A stretch of 64,000 nt of DNA from Salsipaludibacter sp963812245 (lineage in GTDB: Bacteria; Actinomycetota; Nitriliruptoria; Nitriliruptorales; Nitriliruptoraceae), in the NCBI GenBank assembly GCA_963812245.1, contig CAWEUK010000002.1:124001-188000 (forward strand). The letters run 5' to 3'. The position numbers and the translations under genes are program-made. Positions 24,862 through 33,581 of this stretch are shown here, piece by piece. The notes under the pieces were generated by a model. It was not told the DNA's origin and ran no database searches. It saw only the letters and a list, made by a program, of their open reading frames with translations. Within the stretch, counting starts at the first letter, position 1; every line of letters starts with the position of its first letter.

Positions 24862-25415
24862 ACAACCACCTCGACGCCTACTCCGATCTCCAGGACCTGC
24901 GCAACGAAGGCGAGCTCGTCCACCTCGATGTCGACGAGTGCCTCGCGAAGTTGGCCGAGCACCAGGTCGGCAGGCTGGCCGTCAACGACCCCAAGGGACC
25001 GCTGGTGTTCCCGGTCAACTACCTGGTCGAGGGTGGCACGATCCTGTTCCGCACCGCGATCGGCAGCAAGTTGGCGGCCGCCGACGAACACCAGACCGTG
25101 TCCTTCCAGGTCGACAGGATCGACCTGGAGCACCAGGGCGGCTGGAGCGTGCTGGTTCGTGGCCGGTTGGTCGAGGTGACCCGTGGCGACGAGATCGATC
25201 GCCTGCACGACCTGCCGCTGGAACCCTTCGCCGGCGGTGAACGTCAGCACTTCGTCCGGGTCATGCCGGCGAGCGTCACCGGCCGCGCCATGAAGGCACC
25301 CGCGGCGCCCGCAGACGAGGCACCCGCGGCGCCCGCCGACGAGGCACCTGGGTCGACCCCTGTGGGGGCCTCCGGCTCCGGCGTCGACCCCCCACAGGAC
25401 CGCGACACGACCTGA
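24858..25415 (+). CDS. PPOX-class protein with repetitive Ala/Pro tail
   Basis: A 185-residue split-barrel protein. VDECLAKLAEHQVGRLAVND, VFPVNYLVEGGTILFRTAIG, and HQGGWSVLVRGRLVEVT are the family strands; RVMPASVTGR closes the barrel. The last 45 residues are low complexity, with APAAPADEAP repeated, and are probably disordered. The start overlaps the CBS gene stop. A ten-base inverted repeat (CCTGTGGGGG at 25359, CCCCCACAGG at 25389) lies at its 3' end. Function is presumed flavin- or F420-dependent reduction; the substrate is unknown. Confidence 0.88.
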   Translation: MNNHLDAYSDLQDLRNEGELVHLDVDECLAKLAEHQVGRLAVNDPKGPLVFPVNYLVEGGTILFRTAIGSKLAAADEHQTVSFQVDRIDLEHQGGWSVLVRGRLVEVTRGDEIDRLHDLPLEPFAGGERQHFVRVMPASVTGRAMKAPAAPADEAPAAPADEAPGSTPVGASGSGVDPPQDRDTT

Positions 25416-25454
25416 CCACCCGTGGCCACCCGGCCACGATCATCGGAGGCAGCC

Positions 25455-27533
25455 ATGGCGATTCCCGGACGCAGCGACCGATTGCCGTTGCTCCTTCGCG
25501 ACGATGGCACCGTCGAGGGTCGTCCTGCGAACCGCGTCATGCGCACGCACAGTGCCCGGCTGTGGTTCCTCGACGACCTGGTGATCAAGCGCAAGCGCCC
25601 CGTCGACCTGGGGTTCCTCGACTTTCGCACCCTGGAGGCCCGCGCCACGGCGTGCGAACGCGAGGTCGACCTCAATCGGCGCCTGACCGAGGACACCTAC
25701 CTGGGCGTGGCGGACGTGCTGGACGACGACGACCAGGTGGTCGATGCCGCCGTGGTGATGCGGCGACTGCCCGACGAGACCCGGCTGTCCACTCGCATCC
25801 TCGCAGGCGACGACATGACCTCGTGCGTGCGCCAACTGGGTCGCCGACTCGCCATGTTCCACGCTGCCCAGCCACCCGCTGCCACTGCCTCCACGCAGGC
25901 CGGACCTGCGGCCATCCGCACCAACTGGGCGGACAACCTGGCCGTCCTGTCGGCGCATCCGGACCTGGCCGATGCCGGGTTGGTCGCCGACCTGTCCGAC
26001 CAGGTGCAGACCTGGCTGGATGGCCGCGACGACCTCTTCACGGTCCGCATCGACGCCGGCATGGTGCGCGACGGGCACGGTGACCTGGTCGCCGACGACG
26101 TCTTCTGCCTGCCGGACGGACCGCGGATCCTGGACTGCCTGGACTTCACCGACCGCTACCGGATCGGTGACGTGCTGTTGGACCTCGCATTCCTGGTCAT
26201 GGACCTGGAGCGGCTCGGTCGCCCAGACCTGGCGGCGGTGTTGATCGACACCCACCAGGAGGTGCTGGGGGTCCGCCACCCGCTGCCGCTGCTGCACCAC
26301 TACATCGCGTACCGGGCCGGTGTCCGAGCCAAGGTCGGCTGCCTGGCCGACGACCCGTTTCCCCAGGACGTGCTCCCCTACCTCGATCTGATGGCACATC
26401 ACCTGTTTCGGGCACGGACCCGCCTGGTGCTGGTCGGCGGCCTGCCCGGGACGGGCAAGTCGACGCTGGCCGCCGGGTTGGCCCAGCGACTGGGGTGGGT
26501 GGTGGTGCGCACCGACGAGATCCGCAAGGACCTGCTCGGCGTGGGCCACGGTGACCATGCGGGACCGGAGGGCTACGGCATCCGCGTGACGGCCGCCACC
26601 TACGCCGAGGCGATCGATCGCGCCCAGGCCCTGCTTCGGCGCGGTCAGTCGGTCCTGCTCGACGCCTCGTGGTCGGATGCCACCCATCGCGAAGTGGCAG
26701 CCGACGTCGCCGATGCCACCCACAGCGACCTGGTCGAGTTGCGGTGCGCCGCACCGTCCGGGGTGGCGCGAACCCGGGTGCAGCAACGGATCGACGATGC
26801 CTCCGACGCGAACGCCGACGTCCATGACGCGATGGCGAAGACCTTCGACCGCTGGCCGACCGCGCACGTGCTGGACGGCGACCGACCACCCGACGAGGTC
26901 GTGGCGGCTGCGATGAAGGCGATGGGCATGGACCCGACGGCCGCGCCGCCAGCCACGACGCGAGCCACGACGCGCCCAGCACCCGCGAGCGCCACGAGCC
27001 CCCGGGTCGACGCGCCGACGACATCACGACCACCGACACACACGCGCGGCACGGCCGACCCGGCCCAAGGGCGCGACGCCACCGAGGAGGACCGCATGAC
27101 ACCCCAACCGACCGATCGGCAGGGCCTGGAGGTGCTTGACCCCGACACGTGCCTGCGACTGCTCGACCTGTCGCCCGTCGGGCGCATCGCGTTCATCAGC
27201 GCCGGTGAACCCGTCATCCTGCCCGTCAACCACGTCCGTGACGGCCGCGGGGTGGCATTTCGAACCGCGTCGGGCCTGACCCTGCACGCCGCGACCGTGC
27301 GAACGTCGATGGCCTTCGAGGTCGACGGCTACGACGAGGCGACCAGGACTGGCTGGAGCGTGCTGTTGCGCGGCACGTGTGACCTGGTGGACGATGCCGA
27401 CGAGATCGCCCGACTCGAGGGCCAGGACCTGCACCCGTGGGCCGACTCGGTCGAGCGACCGCACTGGATCCGCCTCCACGCCAGCGAGATGTCGGGACGC
27501 CGCATCCCGGATCGCCACGCCCCGCAAGGCTGA
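25455..27533 (+). CDS. Aminoglycoside-phosphotransferase-like / AAA kinase / PPOX fusion protein
   Basis: A 692-residue, three-domain protein. Residues about 1-330 form an APH-like kinase domain (VRDGHGDLVADDVF with the catalytic Asp region, and LDCLDFTDRYRIGDVLLD). Residues about 335-510 are a P-loop kinase domain with GGLPGTGKSTLAAGL and VVVRTDEIRKDLLG. This pair resembles Rv2004c-type proteins of mycobacteria. After a 40-residue Thr/Ala/Pro linker comes a PPOX domain (LDLSPVGRIAFISAGE, PVILPVNHVRDGRGVAFRT, TRTGWSVLLRGTCDLV). ATG at 25455 follows CGGAGG. Inside the linker an in-frame ATG at 27096 has its own GAGGAGG, so a separate 145-residue PPOX product is possible. The USP gene follows after 32 bases. 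Confidence 0.88.
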   Translation: MAIPGRSDRLPLLLRDDGTVEGRPANRVMRTHSARLWFLDDLVIKRKRPVDLGFLDFRTLEARATACEREVDLNRRLTEDTYLGVADVLDDDDQVVDAAVVMRRLPDETRLSTRILAGDDMTSCVRQLGRRLAMFHAAQPPAATASTQAGPAAIRTNWADNLAVLSAHPDLADAGLVADLSDQVQTWLDGRDDLFTVRIDAGMVRDGHGDLVADDVFCLPDGPRILDCLDFTDRYRIGDVLLDLAFLVMDLERLGRPDLAAVLIDTHQEVLGVRHPLPLLHHYIAYRAGVRAKVGCLADDPFPQDVLPYLDLMAHHLFRARTRLVLVGGLPGTGKSTLAAGLAQRLGWVVVRTDEIRKDLLGVGHGDHAGPEGYGIRVTAATYAEAIDRAQALLRRGQSVLLDASWSDATHREVAADVADATHSDLVELRCAAPSGVARTRVQQRIDDASDANADVHDAMAKTFDRWPTAHVLDGDRPPDEVVAAAMKAMGMDPTAAPPATTRATTRPAPASATSPRVDAPTTSRPPTHTRGTADPAQGRDATEEDRMTPQPTDRQGLEVLDPDTCLRLLDLSPVGRIAFISAGEPVILPVNHVRDGRGVAFRTASGLTLHAATVRTSMAFEVDGYDEATRTGWSVLLRGTCDLVDDADEIARLEGQDLHPWADSVERPHWIRLHASEMSGRRIPDRHAPQG
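27088..27098 (+). promoter_or_regulatory. Internal ribosome binding site and start within the fusion gene
   Basis: GAGGAGG at about 27084-27090 precedes an in-frame ATG at 27096 inside the linker of the APH-AAA-PPOX gene. The site is as good as those of real starts in this window. Translation from here would give a free 145-residue PPOX protein alongside the 692-residue fusion, or marks a formerly separate gene whose upstream stop was lost. Confidence 0.55.
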
Positions 27534-27565
27534 CAGCGGACCCGCACTGCCAACAGGAGGTCGAC

Positions 27566-28000
27566 ATGGACACCATCATCGTGGGCGTCGACGGATCGGT
27601 CCACTCGGAGTCAGCCCTGCGCTGGGCCGTCAGGGAAGCCCGCTCCCGAGACGCACGCGTGGTCGCCGTCCTGGCGTGGGACTACCTCAACCAGCCGCAC
27701 CGAAGCGACGAACCAGGCTTCGATCCGGCGTTCGACGATGTCGCCGCCGAGGGGTTCGTCGGCAGGATCGTCGACGAGGTGATGGCCGACCAGGACGGGT
27801 CACCGGTCGAGGTGGAGCCACGCGCCGTGCTCGGGTTGCCCGCGCGGGTCCTGCTCGACGCCGCCGCGGACGCCGACCTGCTGGTGATCGGGCGCCGCGG
27901 GCTGGGCGGCTTCAAGGGCATGCTGCTGGGCTCGGTGAGTCAGCACGTCGTCCAGCACGCCCAGTGCCCCGTCGTCGTGCACCAGACTCCGGAGCACTGA
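27566..28000 (+). CDS. Universal stress protein (UspA family)
   Basis: A 144-residue single-domain USP. IIVGVDGSVHSESALRWAV is the first strand and helix, and GRRGLGGFKGMLLGSVSQHV is the ATP-binding G-2x-G-9x-G-S motif, followed by CPVVVHQ. ATG at 27566 follows AGGAGG and is chosen over a longer frame from 27437. USPs of this ATP-binding class are among the most abundant members of the DosR regulon, which fits the neighbouring DevS/DevR-type genes. Confidence 0.92.
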   Translation: MDTIIVGVDGSVHSESALRWAVREARSRDARVVAVLAWDYLNQPHRSDEPGFDPAFDDVAAEGFVGRIVDEVMADQDGSPVEVEPRAVLGLPARVLLDAAADADLLVIGRRGLGGFKGMLLGSVSQHVVQHAQCPVVVHQTPEH

Positions 28001-28023
28001 CCGCGCGATGCAGCGCGACGGCC

Positions 28024-28518
28024 TCAGGCGCTGACTTCGACCGGGGCCACGTCCGCTCGGCCGTGTTCCGACGGGTGGCCCGTCACGGCCTCGCACCTGG
28101 GCACCACGACCACCGGGCACGGCGCATGGCTGATGGACTGGTGGCTGGTCGAGCCCAGCAGCAGGCCACGGAACCCACCACGTCCGCGTGACCCCACGAC
28201 CAGGAGATCGGCGCCCCGGGCAACGTCGAGCAGGATGCGGGCGGCCGGACCGCGACAGGTGATGGTCTCCACCTCGAGATCCGGCGGGGCCGACGCAACC
28301 AGTTGTGCCACCAGCTCCTTGGCGTCGCGTGCGAACTCATCGACCGGCGGCACGTCGACGGGCCCCAGGTAGCCAGGTGTCGCCATGGTCGTCGGGATGT
28401 TCCAGGCATGCACCACGTCGACGCGGGCGCCACGGCGGTGTGCCTCCTCGAATGCGAAGTGCAGTGCGCAGCGGGAATGGTCCGAGCCGTCAACACCGAC
28501 AACAATGCGGCCAGCCAT
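28024..28518 (-). CDS. Universal stress protein (UspA family)
   Basis: A 164-residue USP, convergent with the first one (23 bases between stops). RIVVGVDGSDHSRCALHFAF begins the fold, LVVGSRGRGGFRGLLLGSTS is the ATP-binding loop and HAPCPVVVVPR the last strand. The C-terminal 20 residues are an extra tail. ATG at 28518 follows GAGGAGG. The two USPs differ enough that recent duplication is unlikely. Confidence 0.92.
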   Translation of the reverse strand: MAGRIVVGVDGSDHSRCALHFAFEEAHRRGARVDVVHAWNIPTTMATPGYLGPVDVPPVDEFARDAKELVAQLVASAPPDLEVETITCRGPAARILLDVARGADLLVVGSRGRGGFRGLLLGSTSHQSISHAPCPVVVVPRCEAVTGHPSEHGRADVAPVEVSA

Positions 28519-28637
28519 GACAGCCTCCTCATCTCGTCCTGTCCAGAGTGTCCGGGATGCGACGCCGAATGGAAGGTGCCGAAGGTCCCGATCCCGACAT
28601 GGCACTCGGCGGCCGCGCATGCGTCCGATGCCGCGCG

Positions 28638-30146
28638 TCAGGCCAGGCCCAGGTCAGCGGCCACGGTCGCGGCGTCGGGCTCGGGGGTGCCGGAATCCAC
28701 GGCGGCCCACCAGACGTCCAGTGCCCGGTAGGCATCCTGCTCGGGCATCGGGCCGGCCTCGAGTCGCAGTTCCAGCAGCCAGTTCCAGGCCTGGCCGACC
28801 AGTGGTCCGGGTGGCATCCCCGTGTGGGCCATCACCTGGTTGCCGTCGATCGGTGGCCGCAACGCGGCCAACTCCTCCTGCTCCTGCAAGACGACGATGC
28901 GCTCCTCGAGGTCGTCCATGCGGTGCTGGATCGCCCGGGCGCGACGGGCGTTGCCGGTCGTGACGTCGGCACGTGTGAGGATGTTGAGCAGCTGCAGCAG
29001 GTCGCCGGCGTCGCGCACGTAGCGGCGCACGGCAGCGTCGGTCCATCCCATCTTGTACGTGTGGAACCGCAGGTGCATGCGGACCAGTTCCGACACGGCC
29101 TTCGTCGTGGCCTTGTCGAAGGCCAGCGCGCGCATCCGATGCCGTGTCATTCGCGCCCCCACGACGTCGTGGTGGTGGAAGGACACCGTGCCGTCCCCGT
29201 GGATCTCGCGCGTGTCCGGCTTGCCGATGTCGTGCAACAGGGCGGCCAGGCGCAGCACGACGTCGGGACCGTCGGGCTCCAGTGCGATGGCGTTGTCGAT
29301 CACCGCCAAGGTGTGGGCCCAGACGTCCTTGTGGCGGTGCAGCGGGTCGCGCAGTCCCGACAGCACCCGCAGTTCCGGCAGGACATGGGCGTCCAGACCG
29401 GTGTCGACCAGCAGTTGCAGTCCGACGGTGGGATGGTCAGCGATCATCAGCTTGACCAGTTCATCGCGAATGCGCTCGACCGAGATCGTGGTCATCTGGT
29501 CGGCCATGTCGATCGCCGCCGCCAGCGTCGCCTCGTCGACGCTGCCGTCGAAGCGGGCCGCGAACCGGGCGAGGCGAACCATGCGCAGGGGGTCGTCCCC
29601 GAACGAGACCCGGGGGTCCTGCGGGGTGCGCAACAGCCGGGCGTGGAGGTCGGAGATGCCCCCGAACAGGTCCACGAAGTGGAAGTCGGGGACGCGGACG
29701 GCCATCGCGTTGATCGTGAAGTCGCGCCGCGCGAGATCGTCGGTGATCGTGTCGCCGAAGGTCACCTGCGGGTGGCGGGACCCGGGTTCGTAGGCATCGG
29801 ATCGATAGGTGGTGATCTCGACCATGCGATCGGGCTGGTCGTCGTACCGGCGAATGCTGCTGACCGTGCCGAAGTCTGCCCCGGTCAGCCACAGTGCGTC
29901 ACCCCACGGCTCCAACAGTGCCGCGGTGTCGTCGGGGCGGGCGGAGGTCGCGAAGTCGAGGTCGACCAGCGCGATGGCGTCGGTGTCTCTGCCCGACAGC
30001 AGGGCGTCGCGCACGGTCCCCCCGACGAGGTAGAGCTCGTGGCCGGCGTCGGCGAACAGGTGACCCAGTTCCCGCGCTTCCGGGAACACATCGACGAGGC
30101 GGCCCAATTGGGCCGCCTGGGCGTCGGTCAGCGTGGAGGAAACCAT
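28638..30146 (-). CDS. cca: CCA tRNA nucleotidyltransferase (HD-domain type)
   Basis: A 502-residue class II CCA-adding enzyme. YLVGGTVRDALLSGRDTDA is the nucleotidyltransferase signature; LARRDFTINAMAV and LRMVRLARFAARF are the conserved head and neck motifs; LAALLHDIGKPDTR with HHHDVVGA is the HD domain. It adds or repairs the 3' CCA of tRNAs. In Mycobacterium the homologue (pcnA, Rv3907c) sits at the same end of the origin region, next to a NUDIX gene and the sigM-trxBC cluster. ATG at 30146 lies ten bases after a TAGCCT -10, so the leader is very short. Confidence 0.95.
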   Translation of the reverse strand: MVSSTLTDAQAAQLGRLVDVFPEARELGHLFADAGHELYLVGGTVRDALLSGRDTDAIALVDLDFATSARPDDTAALLEPWGDALWLTGADFGTVSSIRRYDDQPDRMVEITTYRSDAYEPGSRHPQVTFGDTITDDLARRDFTINAMAVRVPDFHFVDLFGGISDLHARLLRTPQDPRVSFGDDPLRMVRLARFAARFDGSVDEATLAAAIDMADQMTTISVERIRDELVKLMIADHPTVGLQLLVDTGLDAHVLPELRVLSGLRDPLHRHKDVWAHTLAVIDNAIALEPDGPDVVLRLAALLHDIGKPDTREIHGDGTVSFHHHDVVGARMTRHRMRALAFDKATTKAVSELVRMHLRFHTYKMGWTDAAVRRYVRDAGDLLQLLNILTRADVTTGNARRARAIQHRMDDLEERIVVLQEQEELAALRPPIDGNQVMAHTGMPPGPLVGQAWNWLLELRLEAGPMPEQDAYRALDVWWAAVDSGTPEPDAATVAADLGLA

Positions 30147-30233
30147 GTCTGCCGCAGGCTACCGCCGTGGTCGTCGTGACCCACCAGCAACAGCGCCACG
30201 CCCCGACGACCCGGCCAGGTGGTCTGCTCCGAG

Positions 30234-31772
30234 TCAGGCGATGCGGGTGCCGCCGGCGCGTCGGGGGTCACCGGCCACCTCGAGTTCGCCATCGTCGTGA
30301 CACATGGCCGCACCGGCCCCACCGAAGAACATGGAGTTCGCATGCATCGGTTCGGCGGAGTCGGCCCATCGGGTCGGCAGCGGCAGGTCCTCCTCGTGGG
30401 CGATGGAGGCGATGGCGCCGTCACGGTCGTGGCGGACATGCAGGCGGGGCGCGGCCACGGACTCGGCCAGGTCGGCGCCGCCGAAGAACCGGATCAGCAC
30501 CTGGAGCAACGCCGTCGTGATGCGGTCGGCGCCGGGCGACCCGATCGCCATCCGCTCCCCCGCCGGGCCCAGCACGACCGTCGGTGCCATGTTCGACGGC
30601 AGGTGCGTGCCCACCTCCCAGTTGTGCAGTCCGTGGGGGTTGAGTTCCTGCTCGCCCAGGCAGTTGTTGAGCCACACGCCCGTTCCCGCCGGCATCACGC
30701 CCGAGCCGTAGCCAGAGGACGCCGTGATCGCGCAGGCCATGCCCTCGTCGTCGACCGCCGACACGTGGATGGTGGACGGCGACGACAGGCCGGCGTCGAA
30801 GTCACCCCGTTCGACCGATGCCAGCAGGGCGAGGCCCGCAGCGTGGCGGTCGTCGGCGGCGTCGAGTGCCGTGATCCGATGGGACAGCACGATGTCCTGC
30901 ACCTGGATGAGTCGGTCGATGAAGGCATCGTCCCAGGTCGCGGGCAACGGACCGCCACGCAGCATCAGTTGGAGCATCGCCGAGGCGGTGACGCCCCCGA
31001 TCGCGGGCGGCGGGTTCGTGGCCACGAACCAGTCCCCGCTCGACGTCGGCAGCACGCTGGTGAGGGGTTGCCGCACCACCGGTCGGTACTCGGCAAGGTC
31101 GCGAGCGGTCAACAGGCCACCGTTGGCCTGGACCTCGTCGACGATCAGACGGCCGACCTCGCCATGCGTGAACGCGCCGACCCCGTCACGTGCGATGGCG
31201 GCGATCGTGTCGGCAAGGCCGTCGATGACGATCTGGCCCTCCTCGTTGAGGGAACCGTCGTCGGTGTGGATGGCGGCGTTGGACTGCGGGTGCCAGCCGT
31301 ACAGGTCCTCGTGGACGTAGCGCAAGTAGTAGACCGAGGCCTGGCTGAGGCGAAACCCCTCGACGGCGGCAACGCGGGCGGGCTCCCACACCTGGTCCCA
31401 GGGCAGGCGACCATGGCGCTCGTGGGCCAGCGCAAGCCCCATCGGGGAGCCCGGCACGGCCACCGATCCGTGGCCGATCGACATGTCCACGCCGCCGCCA
31501 TAGCCCGTCCACAGGTCGCGGACACCACGACCGACCGGCAGCGGATCCAGACCGAGACCCGGCATCGAGCAGTTGGCGTCGATGACCTCGGTCGTGTCCG
31601 GCGTGGCGATCGTGATGTAGGCCCCGCCGGCAAGGGAACAGATCACCGATTCCGTCACCATCGCGGCGGCAGTCGTGGCGATTGCGACGTCGACGGCGTT
31701 GCCACCGGCCTCGGCCACCAGGGCTCCGGCATCGGCTGCGCGGGTGTTGGGAGCGGCAACGGCAGCAGTCAT
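30234..31772 (-). CDS. Gamma-glutamyltransferase family protein
   Basis: A 512-residue Ntn-hydrolase of the GGT family. The N-terminal subunit begins TAAVAAPNTRAADAG and contains VCSLAGGAYITIA-like spacing (VICSLAGGAYI). The autocleavage site is PSTIHVSAVDDEG, where the Thr before IHVS corresponds to the nucleophile that starts the small subunit, followed by GTGVWLNN and GERMAIGSPGADRI. GGTs cleave gamma-glutamyl amides such as glutathione or its actinobacterial analogues. No signal peptide is evident, unlike periplasmic GGTs. The ATG lies seven bases after a minus-strand TACCCT, suggesting a leaderless mRNA. Confidence 0.9.
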   Translation of the reverse strand: MTAAVAAPNTRAADAGALVAEAGGNAVDVAIATTAAAMVTESVICSLAGGAYITIATPDTTEVIDANCSMPGLGLDPLPVGRGVRDLWTGYGGGVDMSIGHGSVAVPGSPMGLALAHERHGRLPWDQVWEPARVAAVEGFRLSQASVYYLRYVHEDLYGWHPQSNAAIHTDDGSLNEEGQIVIDGLADTIAAIARDGVGAFTHGEVGRLIVDEVQANGGLLTARDLAEYRPVVRQPLTSVLPTSSGDWFVATNPPPAIGGVTASAMLQLMLRGGPLPATWDDAFIDRLIQVQDIVLSHRITALDAADDRHAAGLALLASVERGDFDAGLSSPSTIHVSAVDDEGMACAITASSGYGSGVMPAGTGVWLNNCLGEQELNPHGLHNWEVGTHLPSNMAPTVVLGPAGERMAIGSPGADRITTALLQVLIRFFGGADLAESVAAPRLHVRHDRDGAIASIAHEEDLPLPTRWADSAEPMHANSMFFGGAGAAMCHDDGELEVAGDPRRAGGTRIA

Positions 31773-31931
31773 TGCGCCGAGGGTAGAACACGCGGCTGGC
31801 GCGAACCGCGCGGCGGGTCGCAATGATCGCCGGGCGTCGGTGACTCGGGCACCGGGGTCCGGTGTGTGGCGGTGGTGGCGCGGGGTGCAGGTCCATACGG
31901 TGGTTGCACGCCGCCACCGGAGGCCATCACC

Positions 31932-32099
31932 ATGTTCTTTGCCATCGCCGCCATCATTGCATTCGTCGTGGGGATGCGGATCGTGCGCAAGCGCGACGAG
32001 GACAACCAGGAGTTCCTGGACGAGCAGCACGGTCGTGGCACCCACGTCCGCGACAGTTCCTGGCCCGTGGGCCCGGGTGCGGGCGGACCCACCGGGTGA
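31932..32099 (+). CDS. Small single-pass membrane protein
   Basis: A 55-residue ORF: MFFAIAAIIAFVVGMRIVRK forms one membrane span with a positively charged inside flank, then an acidic, Gly-rich tail (QEFLDEQHGRGTHVRDSS). Codons are GC-ending throughout. It sits alone between divergent GGT and convergent sarcosine-oxidase genes. No family recognised; small membrane proteins of this kind are often overlooked. Confidence 0.55.
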   Translation: MFFAIAAIIAFVVGMRIVRKRDEDNQEFLDEQHGRGTHVRDSSWPVGPGAGGPTG

Positions 32100-32171
32100 C
32101 CGACGGCGGGTGCCGGCACCTCACCACGAGCCCCGGGTTGCACCGCTGGCGGCTGTGAGCAGATCCGCGGT

Positions 32172-33390
32172 TCACGCGCCAACTCGGCCCAGGGCGAACC
32201 GTGCGGGTGGGGCGGACGTCCCGTCGAGCATGCCCGCCACCAACTCCCCGATCGCCGGGGCGAACTTGAAGCCGTGACCGCTGAACCCGGCAGCAACGAC
32301 CAGCGAACCGGCACGGTCGACGACGAAGTCCGTTGACGCCGTCGACGTGTAGAGGCACCGTTCCGGTTCGGCCGTGTCGGGGTCGACGCCGGGCAGCCAG
32401 GCACGGGCGTAGTCGCGCATTCGCTCCAGTCGCGCCTTGTCGACGGGGGCCACCTCGGCGACTGGTGGTGGCTCGTGGCTGCCGCGGCCGATGCGGGCGA
32501 CCACCTCGCCGGTGTGGTGCTCGCCGACCTTGATGCGGCCGTCCGGCGTCTGCATCCCGTAGCCCCAGACCGGCTCGGTCACGCCCGAGGTCTTGGCCGG
32601 TCCCTGGTCGGACCAGTGGATGAACGACGGCCACGGTGTGCCCGCCGGGTCCTTGGACTCCGCGGCTCGACCAGGCCCCCCATTGTGCGTGGCGCTCGAA
32701 GTGGACCGGCTGTTCCCGGGTCACGATCATGTCGGGCAGCGCGAGCATGGCGTTGGCAGCCGAACCCAACAGGTCGCCGAGGATCGTGCCCACCCACGCC
32801 CCGGCGGCGACCACCACCCGGCGGGCGCGCATCCTCCCGACGGCGGTGTGCAGCACGACGTCGTCGCCAGCGAACTCGAGGCGCTGCACGGGACACTGCT
32901 CGTGCATCGTCACGCCCAGCTGCGTCGCCACGTCCAGGGCGGCCAGCACGGTCCCGGTGGCGTCGACCGTGCCACCGTCGGGATGGAACACGGCCATGCG
33001 GTCACACCGCAGCCCCGGCCACCGCGCGGCCACCTCGTCCGGGGTCAGGACCTCGTGATCGAGGCCGACGGCCGCGAGGTTGGCGGCAATGGCACCGACC
33101 TCGGCGGGGTCCCCGTGGTCGAGTTCCCCCAGCTGCGTGCGCACGGTCACGCCCGAGGACGCCTCCAGCTCGTCCCACAACGGCAGGGCGGTCCGGGCCA
33201 TCGCCACGTAGTCGGCATCCGGATACGCCAACCGAAAGATCCGGGCGCTGCCGTGGGAACTCCCATGGGCATGGCCTCGGTCGAACTGCTCGAACAGGTG
33301 GACGTCGCGGCCTCGCAGCGCCACGCGCCACGCCGTGCACGCGCCCATGACGCCACCACCGATGATCGCAACGTCGATGTCGGTGCCCAC
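32172..33390 (-). pseudogene. Monomeric sarcosine oxidase-like FAD oxidoreductase with one frameshift
   Basis: The gene starts at GTG 33390 (GAGGAGG upstream; TAGGAT -10 at 33451-33446) with the FAD motif DVAIIGGGVMGACTAWRVAL and FEQFDRGHAHGSSHGSARIF typical of MSOX/MTOX enzymes. The frame is intact to WGAWSS near 32670, then turns meaningless, while the adjacent frame supplies the expected remainder: PSFIHWSDQG, VWGYGMQTPDGRIKVGEHH, CLYTSTASTDFVVDR and AAGFSGHGFKFAPAIGE. Removing one C from the C6 run at 32676-32681 restores a 405-residue protein. These enzymes oxidise N-methyl amino acids to the amine plus formaldehyde and H2O2, and bind FAD covalently through a Cys; here CLYTSTAS is the candidate. 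Either an inactive allele or an assembly error. Confidence 0.85.
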
Positions 33391-33581
33391 GTGTCCTCCT
33401 CGCTGGCCGTACGACTGGTCGTGCGACCGGTCGTGCGTGGCCTCGATCCTATGGCTCGACCCGACGTGGACACCGCCCGGTGGCCACGCTCGACACAGGG
33501 GGAACCCGGGAGATGGCTGTCGAGTGCGGGATCCGGCTCGGGCGCACGCTCGAGCGCAGCGTCCGACTGATGGCGGACGCC

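Noticed and set aside
25359..25398. Ten-base inverted repeat at the end of the second PPOX gene as terminator
   Set aside because: It lies inside the coding sequence, has a 20-base loop and no U-tract, and the next gene is only 39 bases away.
28548..30179. 543-codon open frame on the plus strand
   Set aside because: Antisense of cca, which has complete catalytic motifs.
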